A stretch of 45,690 bases of DNA. Origin: Acidobacteriaceae bacterium (GTDB taxonomy: Bacteria; Acidobacteriota; Terriglobia; Terriglobales; Acidobacteriaceae). Positions 25,243 to 34,695 of this stretch are shown here, piece by piece; the stretch's first letter is position 1; each line of letters starts with the position of its first letter. A program made the position numbers and the translations under genes. The notes beneath the pieces were generated by a model. The model saw nothing but the letters and a program-made list of their open reading frames with translations, had not been told where the DNA came from and ran no database searches. The DNA lies in contig PLGM01000101.1 in NCBI GenBank assembly GCA_003139795.1, positions 91,782-137,471 of the forward strand, given 5' to 3'.

Positions 25243-26826
25243 ATGACCATCGTCGCCGGCGTTGACTTCGGCACACTTAGCGTTCGCGTTACTCTCGTCG
25301 ACAGCCACAAGGGCCCGATCGGAACCGCGTCGGCCTCTTATCCGCTTCATCGCCGCCGCGAGGACCCAAACTTTGCCACCCAGTCTCACGCCGACCAGAT
25401 GGCGTCTCTGGCCACCGCCACCCGCGACGCGCTCCAGACAACCGGCGTACACGGCGATCTCGTAGCCGCCATTGCGCTCGATACCACCGGCTCCAGCGTG
25501 ATTCCCGTCGGCGAGGGCCTGGAACCACTGGACGAATACTACCTCTGGTGCGATCATCGCGCCTTTGCCGAGGCCGAGGAGATTACGGCAAAAGCGCATG
25601 AAATGGGCTTTGAAGGCATCGAGTGGTGCGGCGGCGTCTACTCCCACGAGTGGGGATTCGCCAAGCTGCTGCACTGGCTGCGTCACAACCCGGAGAAGCG
25701 TTCCCGTTTGGTCACCGCTCTCGAGCATTGCGACATGGTGGCCGCAACTTTGAGCGGCATCACTACCGTCAGCGAGCTGAAACGCAGCGTCTGCGCCATG
25801 GGCCACAAGTGGATGTGGAACCCCAGGTGGGGCGGGCTGCCGCCGGAAGAGTTTCTGGTGGCCGTCGACCCGCTTTTCGCCGGCGTGCGCGCCAAAATGG
25901 GCGGCGAATTCCTGACCAGCGATCACCTCGCCGGCCATCTTTCGCCCCAATGGGCTGAGGCGTTGGGCCTGCGCGCCGGAATCCCCATCCCCGTGGGCGC
26001 ATTCGACGCCCATTGGGACGCCATCGGCTCCAACATCCGCGAAGGCGACGCGGTGAACGTGGTGGGCACCTCCACCTGCATCATCGCCATGGCCCGCGAG
26101 GCGCAACTGGTTCCCGGCGTCTGCGGCGTGGTGCCGGGCAGTGTGCATCCCGCTTATACCGGCATCGAGGCCGGCCTCTCGGCCGTGGGAGACATCTTTG
26201 ACGGCATCGCCCGCCGCGCCGGCACAACGGTCTCCGCGCTCTCGGAAGGCCTGGAAGCGTACAAGGCGGGCCAGACCGGCCTCTTGCGCCTGAGTTGGGA
26301 CAACGGCGACCGTACGGTGCTCGTGAATCCGGAGTTGGGCGGCGTCACGCTGGGTTGGAACCTGGTGAGCACCGCGCAGGATGAGCTCTTCGCCGCCATC
26401 GAGGGCACTGCTTTCCACACCCGCATCATCCTGGAGCGCATGGCCGAATACGGCGTCCGCGTCGATCGCGTCATCAACGCCGGCGGCATTCCGCAGAAGA
26501 GTGAAGTGCTCAACCAGGTTTATGCCAACGTGCTGAACAAGCCGGTGCTGGTACCCGCGGGCATTCCCACCAGCCTCGGGTCGGGGATCTTTGCATTGCT
26601 GGCCGCGGGCGCCTACAAGACCATTGAAGAAGCGCAAGCCGCGGTCTGTCTGCCTCTGCGCACGGTCGAGCCCGACCCCAAATCCGCCGCGGTTCACGAA
26701 CAGCTCTACCGGCATTATCGCAATGTGTACTTTGCCTTGGGCCTCCGCGATGCAGCGCCAATCGCTCTCGGCCGGGTTTTGCCGGAGCTGAGAAAGATTG
26801 CGGCTGAGGTGCGGAAGGCGGATTAA
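25243..26826 (+). CDS. araB: Ribulokinase
   Basis: 527 residues of the FGGY sugar kinase family. The ATPase-fold start VAGVDFGTLSVRVTLVDSHK, the AraB-type DTTGSSVIPVGEG, and WCDHRAFAEAEEIT in the substrate region point to ribulokinase rather than xylulokinase; the second domain shows GAFDAHWDAIGSNI, VGTSTCIIAMA and the adenosine-site INAGGIPQKSEVLNQVYA. It phosphorylates L-ribulose to L-ribulose-5-phosphate in L-arabinose use. The ATG at 25243 has CCGGAGGG upstream. The arabinofuranosidase gene follows after 76 bases, supporting the arabinose role. Isomerase (araA) and epimerase (araD) are not in the window. Confidence 0.92.
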   Translation: MTIVAGVDFGTLSVRVTLVDSHKGPIGTASASYPLHRRREDPNFATQSHADQMASLATATRDALQTTGVHGDLVAAIALDTTGSSVIPVGEGLEPLDEYYLWCDHRAFAEAEEITAKAHEMGFEGIEWCGGVYSHEWGFAKLLHWLRHNPEKRSRLVTALEHCDMVAATLSGITTVSELKRSVCAMGHKWMWNPRWGGLPPEEFLVAVDPLFAGVRAKMGGEFLTSDHLAGHLSPQWAEALGLRAGIPIPVGAFDAHWDAIGSNIREGDAVNVVGTSTCIIAMAREAQLVPGVCGVVPGSVHPAYTGIEAGLSAVGDIFDGIARRAGTTVSALSEGLEAYKAGQTGLLRLSWDNGDRTVLVNPELGGVTLGWNLVSTAQDELFAAIEGTAFHTRIILERMAEYGVRVDRVINAGGIPQKSEVLNQVYANVLNKPVLVPAGIPTSLGSGIFALLAAGAYKTIEEAQAAVCLPLRTVEPDPKSAAVHEQLYRHYRNVYFALGLRDAAPIALGRVLPELRKIAAEVRKAD

Positions 26827-26902
26827 GGCCAATCTGACCAGTCGGCTCGGATACAGGCTTAGAACTACGACAGGAATTGATTCATCAGCAAGGAGCAAAG
26901 AA

Positions 26903-28564
26903 ATGGAACGGCGAAATTTCCTGAAAGCGGCAGCGGCATCTACAGCCGCAGCGCTGGTCTTTGGCCGGCGCCGAGCCTTGGCCCAGCAGACGGACAGCCA
27001 CATTGAAATCCTGGTGGACGAGCCTATCGCCACCATCGCGCCCGAAATATACGGGCACTTTACCGAGCACCTCGGCTCGGTCATCTACGACGGCATCTAC
27101 GTCGGCGAGGATTCGAAGATCCCCAACCAGCACGGCTTGCGCTCCACAATCATTGAGAAGATGCGCGCCATCAAGGCTCCCGTCGTGCGCTGGCCGGGCG
27201 GCTGCTTTGCCGACAGTTACGACTGGCGCGACGGCATCGGCCCCAGAAACAAGCGCCCTCGCCGCACCAACTTCTGGACCGATAACTTCACCGCCGCGCA
27301 ACAGAAGCAGAATATTCCGCAAATTTACGAGCCAAACGAGTTCGGCACCGACGATTTTGCCCGCTTCTGCAAGCTGTGCGGCGCCGAGCCCTACATCGCC
27401 GCCAATGTGCGCAGCCTGACGCCGCTCGACTTCGATCACTGGGTGGAGTACTGCAACTCGCCGCGCGGAACCACGACGCTGGCCGAGACCCGCGCGGCCG
27501 ACGGCTCTCGCGATCCATACAACGTGCGCTATTGGGGTGTGGGCAACGAGAGCTGGGGTTGCGGCGGTAACTTCGATCCCGAAGACTACGCCATCGAGTT
27601 CAAGCGCTACACCACCTGGGTTCCCAGCTACGGCGTGCCGCTGCGCTTTGTCGCCTCAGGACCGAACAGCGACGAGCAGGCCTGGACGCGCGGTTTCTTC
27701 AACAAGCTCTATCACGGCCAACCCAGCCACGATCCTCACAGCGTGTGGGGCCTGAGCGTCCATCACTACGCGTGGAATCTCTCCCGCGGCAAGACCCAGG
27801 ACTGGGACGCAGGCAAGGGCGACGCGCTCAAGTTCGACCCCATCGACTGGTACGAGTTGGGCAAGGAGACCGATCGCATGGAGGGCATTATCCTCGATCA
27901 CTGGACCGCGCTCGGCGAGTTCGATCTCGATCACAAGGTGAAGCTTGTCGTGGATGAGTACGGCCCCTGGTATCGCCCCGGCACCGAAAACTCTCCTGAA
28001 CAGTTGCTGGGCCAGATGATCACCGTCCGCGACGCCGTAATGACCGCCATTTCGCTCGACACCTTCAACCGCAATGCCGACAAGGTGGGCATGGCCGCCT
28101 GCGCGCAACTGGTCAACAATCTCAATGCGCTCTTCCTCACGCACGGAGACAAGTTCGCCACCACGCCGGTTTTCAACGTCTTCGAGCTCTACGCGGCGCA
28201 CCAGGGCGGGACGGCGCTGCGCTCCGAGTTCTCAGCCCCTGAGGTCCGCTATGACCGCGACGGCAAGCCGGCCAGCTTCTGGGGCCTGAAGGGATCGGCC
28301 TCGCTCAAGGACAAGACGCTGATCGTCACCGCGGTCAACCCCGACGTAAGCCAGCCGCGCGAGACCGAAATCGTCCTGCGCGGCGCAAGTACGGCCGGCG
28401 CCAAAGCCTGGGTGGTCGCCGAGAGCGACATCCACGCCCACAACACTCTCGAACAACCCGACCAGGTGAAGACCCGCGCCGCCGAGGTCAGCCTGCGCTC
28501 CGGCTCGCTGAGCTTCACCTTCCCGCCCGCTTCGGTGGTGAAGATTGAGGTCCAGTTGAGTTAG
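26903..28564 (+). CDS. abfA: GH51 alpha-L-arabinofuranosidase with Tat signal
   Basis: 553 residues. The N-terminus MERRNFLKAAAASTAAALVF is a twin-arginine signal ending near ALAQQ, so the folded enzyme goes to the periplasm or beyond. The TIM barrel starts with IAPEIYGHFTEHLGSVIYDG and has VVRWPGGCFADSYDWRDGIG; acid/base Glu216 is in WGVGNESWG and nucleophile Glu352 in VVDEYGPWYRPG. The last 170 residues are the beta-sandwich of the family. It releases arabinose from arabinan or arabinoxylan side chains. AGGAG lies seven bases before the ATG at 26903. Most GH51 enzymes are cytoplasmic, so the Tat signal is worth noting. Likely cotranscribed with araB. Confidence 0.94.
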   Translation: MERRNFLKAAAASTAAALVFGRRRALAQQTDSHIEILVDEPIATIAPEIYGHFTEHLGSVIYDGIYVGEDSKIPNQHGLRSTIIEKMRAIKAPVVRWPGGCFADSYDWRDGIGPRNKRPRRTNFWTDNFTAAQQKQNIPQIYEPNEFGTDDFARFCKLCGAEPYIAANVRSLTPLDFDHWVEYCNSPRGTTTLAETRAADGSRDPYNVRYWGVGNESWGCGGNFDPEDYAIEFKRYTTWVPSYGVPLRFVASGPNSDEQAWTRGFFNKLYHGQPSHDPHSVWGLSVHHYAWNLSRGKTQDWDAGKGDALKFDPIDWYELGKETDRMEGIILDHWTALGEFDLDHKVKLVVDEYGPWYRPGTENSPEQLLGQMITVRDAVMTAISLDTFNRNADKVGMAACAQLVNNLNALFLTHGDKFATTPVFNVFELYAAHQGGTALRSEFSAPEVRYDRDGKPASFWGLKGSASLKDKTLIVTAVNPDVSQPRETEIVLRGASTAGAKAWVVAESDIHAHNTLEQPDQVKTRAAEVSLRSGSLSFTFPPASVVKIEVQLS

Positions 28565-28590
28565 CGGGAAACGAATAACCTGCATTCACG

Positions 28591-28622
28591 CAACAGGCCG
28601 GAGCTTCCGCTCCGGCCTGTTG
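28591..28622. terminator. Strong two-way terminator between abfA and the convergent receptor gene
   Basis: CAACAGGCCGGAGC (28591-28604) and GCTCCGGCCTGTTG (28609-28622) form a perfect 14-bp stem closed by the tetraloop TTCC, 26 bases past each stop codon, with a short T-rich tail on the plus strand. Confidence 0.85.
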
Positions 28623-28647
28623 TTTCATGCGGGCTTTCGCGAGAGAG

Positions 28648-31600
28648 CTAGAAGTCCACCCGAAGCCCGAATTGCATCCGGCGGTAGGTGGTGAGCATGC
28701 CGCCGTAGGCGCCGAAGGTGCCACTGGTCAGGCCGCCGTTGAGGTTGAGCGGGCTGTCGTCGAAGCGGACGTTGTTGGCGACGTTGTAGACTTCGCCGGC
28801 AAACTTCAGCTTGACTTGTTCGTGCAGCTTCCAGGTCTTGGCCAGCGAGGAGTCGAGGTCCAGATAGCCATCGCCGCGAAAGTTGTTGCGCTGGCCCGCT
28901 TCACCGGGATAGGGCAGGCGGATGGGCGTGCCGTTGGTAACGCCGTTGTTGATGGCCGTGGCCGTGTCCCCCGCAAAGACTTGCGGAACACCGCCGACGA
29001 TGTGGCGTTGCACCTTGACCGGCGCCGTGACGACGCCGAAGCCCTCTTGCTGCCAGTTGGTAGACCAGCCGGGCTCCGTAACGGAGAAAGGCAGGCCGCT
29101 GGCCCAGCGGCTCAGGCCGGAGAACTGCCAGTCGCCGAGCAAGGCGTCCACGACGTGATTTGCGCCGCCGAGCACGGCCTTGCCGCGGCCCACGGGAACC
29201 GCATAAACCCAGTCAACCGTGATCAGATGGCGGGTATCGAAGTCCGAAACGCCTTTGTTCAACTTGGGGTTCCACGAGTTCTGGATTCCGGCGCCGCCGA
29301 ACGAATCGGAGGAGAACTCGTTGGAGCGCTCTGCGCCCGAGCCCATGTCGATGGACTTGGACAAGGTGTAGTTGAGGTCGGCGGTGAAGCCGTGGCTGGA
29401 GGGGTGGCGCAAGGTGACCTGGAGGGCATGATAGGAGCTGGTGCCGATGGAAGACCAGGCATAGAGGGAGGAGAACTGGCTCTGCCAGAACTGGGTACCA
29501 TTCGGGCAAGTGTAGTAGCAGTAGAAGTCGAGGTCGGCCAGGGATGTGGTCTCGCCATAATCGTAGCGGTAGGGAGCCCATTCGTTGTTATAGATGGCCT
29601 GTGTCGCGCTCTCACCGCCGTAATCGTAGCCCTGCATCTGCGGGAAGACATCCTCGAAGTACTGAATGGTAGGCACGTTGGGCACCGTGCACGGGTTCGA
29701 GGAATAGGGATTGCAACCGCCGTTTTGGTCGGAGATCTTGGAGAGTGCGGCGCCGGCATGAAAATAATCTCCGCCTCCCTTGTTATCGACCAGATTGACC
29801 GGCTCGGCCAGATCGAGCTGTTCCAGCAGGTGACGCCCAAGACGGCCCACGTAATTCTCCTCGAAGATAAATCCGCCGGGCAGCTCGTGCTGGAACGAAA
29901 AGTCAATGGCGTAGGAATAGGGCGTCTTGAGGTGGTTGTCGATGCCCCAGGTAATGGCAAAGTCGCACCCGGCCGTGGTGGAAGGCGTGAAGGGATAGGT
30001 GATGGTGGAGGCGGCATTGGGGCAGCCGGCCAGCGGGGGAATTACCTGCGGGCCGGTGAAGCGCGGGCTGCTCTGTATGGTGTAGTTGCCGGCCGGGCTT
30101 TGGACCGCGCTGCTCAGGCCAAAGGATCCTTCCTGGTCAAAGGAGTTCACGATGCCCTGGCCGAAGTGGTCGTAGTACATGCCGGCGCCGGCGCGGATGC
30201 TGGTTCTCGGATTGGGCGCGTATACGAGGGAGAGACGCGGGGCGAGGTTGGTCTTCTGCTTGGCCCAGTAACCGGGAAGATGATTGGCCTTGCCGCTGGG
30301 CGTGAAACTGAGCGGGTCCTCGAAGACATTCCCCTGGGCCGCCGCCGCGCCGCGCTTGAGGAACCACTCGTGGGTGTCGACGGTGGGCGAGATCTGCTGG
30401 CCCTTGGTTTCGTAGGGCGCCTGAAGAATGGAGTGGCGAAGACCGTAGGTCACCGTCAGGGTGGGCGTGACGCGCCAGGAGTCCTGCAGGAAGTACTCGA
30501 ACTCGTTGGCCTTGAAATGGCGGTTGATGAAGGCGCCGTCGGCAAAGAGCGTGCCGCTGGTGGGGCTGGTGACCGAATAGTTGTATTGCTGGGTCGTCGA
30601 CGGCACCGTTCCCACCAGCGTGGAATAGGCAATCTGGTAGGAGTTATCGAAACCGGTGCCGAGATCGTCGGGGGAATTCGGGAAGCCGGACATCCAGTAG
30701 GGGTTGGTGCTGGCGCCGGAGTAGGAGTTTGCGTCGCTGCCGCGATTGTTCTGGATGCCGCGCCAGTTGGCGCCAAGGCTCATCGTATGGGCGCCCCTGG
30801 TCCAGGTGAAGTTGTCGGTGATGTTCTGGACCGGCACGTTGACGATGGTGGACAGGGCATGCGAGATCGGCTGGGCGAGGAAGCGGAAGGTGACCCAATC
30901 GCCGGTGCCGGAGCCGACTCCGCGGGTCGAATACCCCTGGCGGATGAAGCCATAGCGCGCATCGTTGACGATGTTGGAAGTGGGGGTCCAGGTGTGGCCG
31001 AAGGCCAAGCCCTTGGTGTTGTCCTCATGCGTGTAGGCGGGGGGCTGGCCGGGAACGTTTTCGTCTCCGGCCGAGGTGTCCTTCTGCAGGTTGCCGCGGA
31101 AGAAGATGTGCTGCTTGCTGCTGATGCTGTAGTCGATCTTGGCGATGCTGGTGTTCAGCGTGGACGGAGCGGGCGAGGCAAAGATGAAGCCGGCGTTGTT
31201 GACGCCGTCGCCGGCGGTGGGCGCTGTGCCATAGAAGCCTTTGGCCGCCAGGGGTTGGTAGTAGGCCAGCACGTTGGGATTCACGCCGCAGGCGACATTG
31301 GTGCTGCAGTCGGCGTCCAATGCCCCTACCTGCGTGGAATTCAGCCATTCTGTCGCGCCGCTGCCATTCTGGTAGCCCAGTTGCCCGCTATAGAACTGCT
31401 GCGTGGGGAAGATGCGGGTGACCACATCGTTGATGGCCTTGCGCTGCCCCTCGAAGTTGGCGAAGAAGAAGAGCTTGTCTTTCCTGATGGGTCCGCCGAC
31501 GTCGCCGCCAAAGGTGTTCATCACATATTTCTGCGGCGTATTCGGCTCACCGAGCGAAAGTTCCTGGTACTTGTTGAACCACTGGTTGGCCACCGTGTTG

Positions 31601-32382
31601 GTGGGGCGATAGTACTCATAGAGCGCGCCATGGAAGCTGTTGGTACCGCTTTTGGTAACAATCGAAACCTGCGCCCCGGAACTGCGGCCGGAGTCGGCCG
31701 TGCCGTTGGAGGTGGTGACGCGGAACTCCTCGGTGGAGTCGAGGGTGGCACGCAGTACGCCGGTGAAGGCGGTTCCGGCGATCTGGTCGTTGTCGTCCAT
31801 GCCGTCGAGGGTGACGTTGCCCTGGTCGGAGCGGCCGCCGCTGACCGAGCCGCTGCGGCTGTCCATGGTGTCGTTCTCCTCGGGATTGCCCAGGAAGAGC
31901 ACGCCGGGCTGGAGGGTAAGCAGCGCCACCGGGTCGCGGCCCTCCATGGGCAGCGCCTCGATGGTGACGTTGCCCACCGAGTCTCCCAGGGTGGCGTCGG
32001 AGGTGTTCAGGGTCTGCGCCGTAGCGCTCACGTCGACCGTGACCGGGCTGGCATGGACCGAGAGGGTGAAGTCGACAGTGGCCGGCTGATCAACCAGCAG
32101 TTCGGCGGTCTTGGCCTGGTCGCTGAAGCCGCTGGCCGACACCGTGATGGTGTACCGAGCGGGCTGAATCAGAGGGAAGACATAGAACCCGGCGCTGTTG
32201 GCGGTGGCGCTGAGCGTCTTGTCGTTGGCCTCGTCCACGAGGGTGATCTTCGCGCCCGGAACCAGCGCGCCGCTGGGGTCCTTCACGACGCCGCGGAGAG
32301 AGGTGGTTGCGTTCTGGGCAGATGCGAGAGTGGCGGCGGAAAGGATGCAGCACAGCATCCATCCCCATAGGGATCGTTTCAC
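28648..32382 (-). CDS. Oar-like TonB-dependent receptor with N-terminal carboxypeptidase-regulatory-like domain
   Basis: 1244 residues from the GTG at 32382, which has GGAGGAAGAC directly upstream; a TTG four codons earlier lies inside that ribosome site and is rejected. Signal peptide about 1-23 (GWMLCCILSAATLASAQ), regulatory-like sandwich about 27-110 (LRGVVKDPSGALVPGAKITL), plug about 120-240 (VTIEALPMEGRDPVALLTLQ), then a barrel ending MQFGLRVDF with terminal Phe. It converges on araB-abfA and shares their terminator; that neighbourhood hints at uptake of arabino-oligosaccharides but proves nothing. About 318 bases separate it from the next gene upstream on the same strand, so it probably has its own promoter. 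Confidence 0.9.
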   Translation of the reverse strand: MKRSLWGWMLCCILSAATLASAQNATTSLRGVVKDPSGALVPGAKITLVDEANDKTLSATANSAGFYVFPLIQPARYTITVSASGFSDQAKTAELLVDQPATVDFTLSVHASPVTVDVSATAQTLNTSDATLGDSVGNVTIEALPMEGRDPVALLTLQPGVLFLGNPEENDTMDSRSGSVSGGRSDQGNVTLDGMDDNDQIAGTAFTGVLRATLDSTEEFRVTTSNGTADSGRSSGAQVSIVTKSGTNSFHGALYEYYRPTNTVANQWFNKYQELSLGEPNTPQKYVMNTFGGDVGGPIRKDKLFFFANFEGQRKAINDVVTRIFPTQQFYSGQLGYQNGSGATEWLNSTQVGALDADCSTNVACGVNPNVLAYYQPLAAKGFYGTAPTAGDGVNNAGFIFASPAPSTLNTSIAKIDYSISSKQHIFFRGNLQKDTSAGDENVPGQPPAYTHEDNTKGLAFGHTWTPTSNIVNDARYGFIRQGYSTRGVGSGTGDWVTFRFLAQPISHALSTIVNVPVQNITDNFTWTRGAHTMSLGANWRGIQNNRGSDANSYSGASTNPYWMSGFPNSPDDLGTGFDNSYQIAYSTLVGTVPSTTQQYNYSVTSPTSGTLFADGAFINRHFKANEFEYFLQDSWRVTPTLTVTYGLRHSILQAPYETKGQQISPTVDTHEWFLKRGAAAAQGNVFEDPLSFTPSGKANHLPGYWAKQKTNLAPRLSLVYAPNPRTSIRAGAGMYYDHFGQGIVNSFDQEGSFGLSSAVQSPAGNYTIQSSPRFTGPQVIPPLAGCPNAASTITYPFTPSTTAGCDFAITWGIDNHLKTPYSYAIDFSFQHELPGGFIFEENYVGRLGRHLLEQLDLAEPVNLVDNKGGGDYFHAGAALSKISDQNGGCNPYSSNPCTVPNVPTIQYFEDVFPQMQGYDYGGESATQAIYNNEWAPYRYDYGETTSLADLDFYCYYTCPNGTQFWQSQFSSLYAWSSIGTSSYHALQVTLRHPSSHGFTADLNYTLSKSIDMGSGAERSNEFSSDSFGGAGIQNSWNPKLNKGVSDFDTRHLITVDWVYAVPVGRGKAVLGGANHVVDALLGDWQFSGLSRWASGLPFSVTEPGWSTNWQQEGFGVVTAPVKVQRHIVGGVPQVFAGDTATAINNGVTNGTPIRLPYPGEAGQRNNFRGDGYLDLDSSLAKTWKLHEQVKLKFAGEVYNVANNVRFDDSPLNLNGGLTSGTFGAYGGMLTTYRRMQFGLRVDF

Positions 32383-32699
32383 GTCTTCCTCCAAAGGTCT
32401 TGCCTTCCGCTGCCTGTGATGGCGGTATGGCGTTGAGCAGGTTTATGAGGTGCGGACCCGGTGAAGGCCCGCGGTGGATGAAGGGTTGCCGGGTAATGGT
32501 CTGCTCTCAAAAAAAGTGACTTATGTCCACGGAGCTCAAAGAGCGGCTTTGCAGTGAGTCACCTTGAAAAAGCGTCTTCGGGGAGAAGCGCCAAGAATGA
32601 ATTGACTTTTATCTTGTCCGAGATTCACCCCGGATTCAACAAAAATCCGTTTTCTCCTCCCAAAAAACTCGCCAGCTGCGCCATTGCAGCCGGGTAAAG
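32383..32699. other. Intergenic region upstream of the second Oar-like receptor
   Basis: About 317 bases, distinctly richer in A and T than the flanks (for example a run of seven or more A at 32509-32515). It must carry the receptor's promoter. I cannot assign -35/-10 boxes or an operator with confidence. Confidence 0.5.
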
Positions 32700-33683
32700 C
32701 TATTGCTGTTGCTGCATCTGCTGCAAATCAATGAAGGGCAAAATGGGCTGCGGAGGCTGTTGGGCGCGCTCCACCAGCACGGTCCAGTCGTTCGGGATGG
32801 GCAGCTTGCGGTCCAGGGCCGGCGGCCGGTCGCTGGCCTCCACATGCACGGCCACATAGAGCTCGCTGTCGGCCTTGCCGCGGAAGATGCCGTGCGTCGG
32901 AGGCACATCGGCGTAATCGCGGCCCACGGCCGTGCGGATGTGCCGGTGGTGGGCCACCAGGTTGTTGGTGGGATCGAATCCCACCCAACCCAGATACGGC
33001 AGCAGCACATCGACCCAGGCGTGGGTGGCGTCCGGCGTGGAGCGATCGTGGTCCTCGCGGCTCCGGTACAAGTAGCCGGAAACATAGCGGGCCGGAATCC
33101 GCACGTGGCGCAAAAGCGCGATCATGGTGTGGGCAAAGTCCTGGCAGACGCCCTTGCCGCTGACGATGGCTTCGTCGATCGGCGAGTCCACGCGCGTCGA
33201 GCGGGGCACATACTCGAAGTAGTCGAAGAGCCGCTGGTTCAGTTCCTGCACCAGCATCAGCGGATCGTCCCGCCGGGTGACGCCCATCTGCTTGGCCAGC
33301 AGCGTCAGCGCCGGAGTCTCGACGGCAAAGGTCGAGGGCAGCAGCATCTCCTGGTAGTCGCCGGCCTCGACCAGGTCGTCGAGCGCCTCCCAGGCATCGG
33401 GCGACAGGAAACGGGGCACATCGGGCAGCACCTGCTGCTCCACCACCGACTCGGCCACGATCACCAGTTGGTTGTGCTCGCCTGGAATATCGAAGTGCTG
33501 CACGTTGTTGCCCAGGTGGTCGCGATAGCTGAAGACGCGGCACCGCGGGCTCACCGACAGCGAAAACATGAGACAGTGCTGGTTCGAGTCCGTGCGCGGA
33601 TTCATGCGCGCCTCCATGACGCTCTCGCTGATGGGGTCCGAGTAGCGGAAGCGCGTAAGGTGCCGAATGGAATAAAAATTCAT
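32700..33683 (-). CDS. Transglutaminase-like cysteine protease-fold protein
   Basis: 327 residues from the ATG at 33683 (MNFYSIRHLTRFRYSDPISE), with GGAGAG ten bases upstream. The N-terminal beta domain typical of bacterial transglutaminase-like proteins (residues 1-85) is followed by the catalytic core with Cys180 in GKGVCQDFAH, His221 in DATHAWVDV and Asp237 in GFDPTNN; a short C-terminal domain ends in a Gln-rich tail (LQQMQQQQ). There is no signal peptide. It is the last of three genes (ATP-grasp, alpha-E, transglutaminase) in a conserved operon type, in which the enzyme is thought to cleave or transfer amide bonds on a product of the ATP-grasp ligase. Real substrate unknown. Confidence 0.92.
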   Translation of the reverse strand: MNFYSIRHLTRFRYSDPISESVMEARMNPRTDSNQHCLMFSLSVSPRCRVFSYRDHLGNNVQHFDIPGEHNQLVIVAESVVEQQVLPDVPRFLSPDAWEALDDLVEAGDYQEMLLPSTFAVETPALTLLAKQMGVTRRDDPLMLVQELNQRLFDYFEYVPRSTRVDSPIDEAIVSGKGVCQDFAHTMIALLRHVRIPARYVSGYLYRSREDHDRSTPDATHAWVDVLLPYLGWVGFDPTNNLVAHHRHIRTAVGRDYADVPPTHGIFRGKADSELYVAVHVEASDRPPALDRKLPIPNDWTVLVERAQQPPQPILPFIDLQQMQQQQ

Positions 33684-33702
33684 CTTCGCTCTCCGTTTCT
33701 TG

Positions 33703-34665
33703 CTAAACCGCCAGTGCGGACTGGATGGAGTACTGCACATAGTAATGGTAGATGAGTTCATGAATGCGCATGCATTGCTCCCGGATGGTGTGCAGGAAGC
33801 TCGCCGTATCGCCCGCCACGATCTCCCCGATGGTGGTGTAGCCGAGCATGGCGTGCAGCCGGCCGATGACCGCAGTCAACTCGTCCGGAGGACGGCGCCC
33901 GCCGGTGCGCTGGATGGATTCGACAGCGTGCCGGATGCCGTCGACGGTGTAGCGGATGGTATGGGGAAAGTCGCGGTTGAGAAGCAGGAATTCCAGAATG
34001 CGGCCGGGCGAGAGATCGGCGGTGTAGACCTGGCAGTACGCCTCGAAGGAGGTACAACAGCGCAGCAGCCCCACCAGTTCAAGGTACTGGTAGCCGGAGT
34101 CCTCGCGCTCATGCACCTGAAACAGATCCGGCTGGTAGACCTCGAGCAGCGTGGCGGTGGCGTAGGCCCGTTCCAGGTAGCGGCCCAGGCGGATGAACTG
34201 CCAGCCCTGGCCATGGATCATGGTTGTGTCGCTCACACCCTTGAACAGGTGAATGCCATCCACCACCGACGCCAGCAAATCGTTGATGCTGGTGCGGACC
34301 TGGATCTGCGCGAGCGGCGCGTGCATCTGGTGGAAAAGCCGGTTCAGCCGCTGCCACTGCTCGCTCGAAATCTCCTCGCGCACCTGGCCCGCGTTTTCCC
34401 GGGCTCCGTTCACGCAAAAGGTAACGCTGGCCGGGCTGAGGCTGTCGAATATCAGCTTGCTGGCCATCGCATCCAGATCGCCGTTCCACTCCATGCCCAC
34501 CGGATTGCCCAGCGAAGCCATCATGCGCTGCCAGCGCGTCTCCGCGCTGGTGTCGCTGGTGTCCAGCATCAGGCTCATGGTCACGTCAAGCTGGCGCACG
34601 GTGTTCTCCGCCCGCTCCAGATAGCGGCTCATCCAGAAGAGATTGTCGGCAACGCGCGATAGCAT
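33703..34665 (-). CDS. Alpha-E domain protein
   Basis: 320 residues, all-helical, from the ATG at 34665 (MLSRVADNLFWMSRYLERAENT), the standard N-terminus of the alpha-E (DUF403) family. Glu- and Arg-rich helices such as LSREEISSEQWQR-type text (VREEISSEQWQRLNRLFHQM), YLERAYATATLLEVYQ and FPHTIRYTVDGI are conserved features. No enzyme activity is established for the family; it always accompanies circularly permuted ATP-grasp and transglutaminase genes, as here, with 30 bases to the former and 19 to the latter. Six in-frame codons before the ATG (from a TTG) are considered untranslated. Confidence 0.92.
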   Translation of the reverse strand: MLSRVADNLFWMSRYLERAENTVRQLDVTMSLMLDTSDTSAETRWQRMMASLGNPVGMEWNGDLDAMASKLIFDSLSPASVTFCVNGARENAGQVREEISSEQWQRLNRLFHQMHAPLAQIQVRTSINDLLASVVDGIHLFKGVSDTTMIHGQGWQFIRLGRYLERAYATATLLEVYQPDLFQVHEREDSGYQYLELVGLLRCCTSFEAYCQVYTADLSPGRILEFLLLNRDFPHTIRYTVDGIRHAVESIQRTGGRRPPDELTAVIGRLHAMLGYTTIGEIVAGDTASFLHTIREQCMRIHELIYHYYVQYSIQSALAV

Positions 34666-34695
34666 CGCAAGTACCTTCCCCAACCCTGTGTTGGA

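Noticed and set aside
28627..32370. Open frame of 1247 codons on the plus strand
   Set aside because: Exact antisense shadow of the second Oar-like receptor; composition is Val/Gly/Ala-rich without any domain. Caused by GC-rich codon use.
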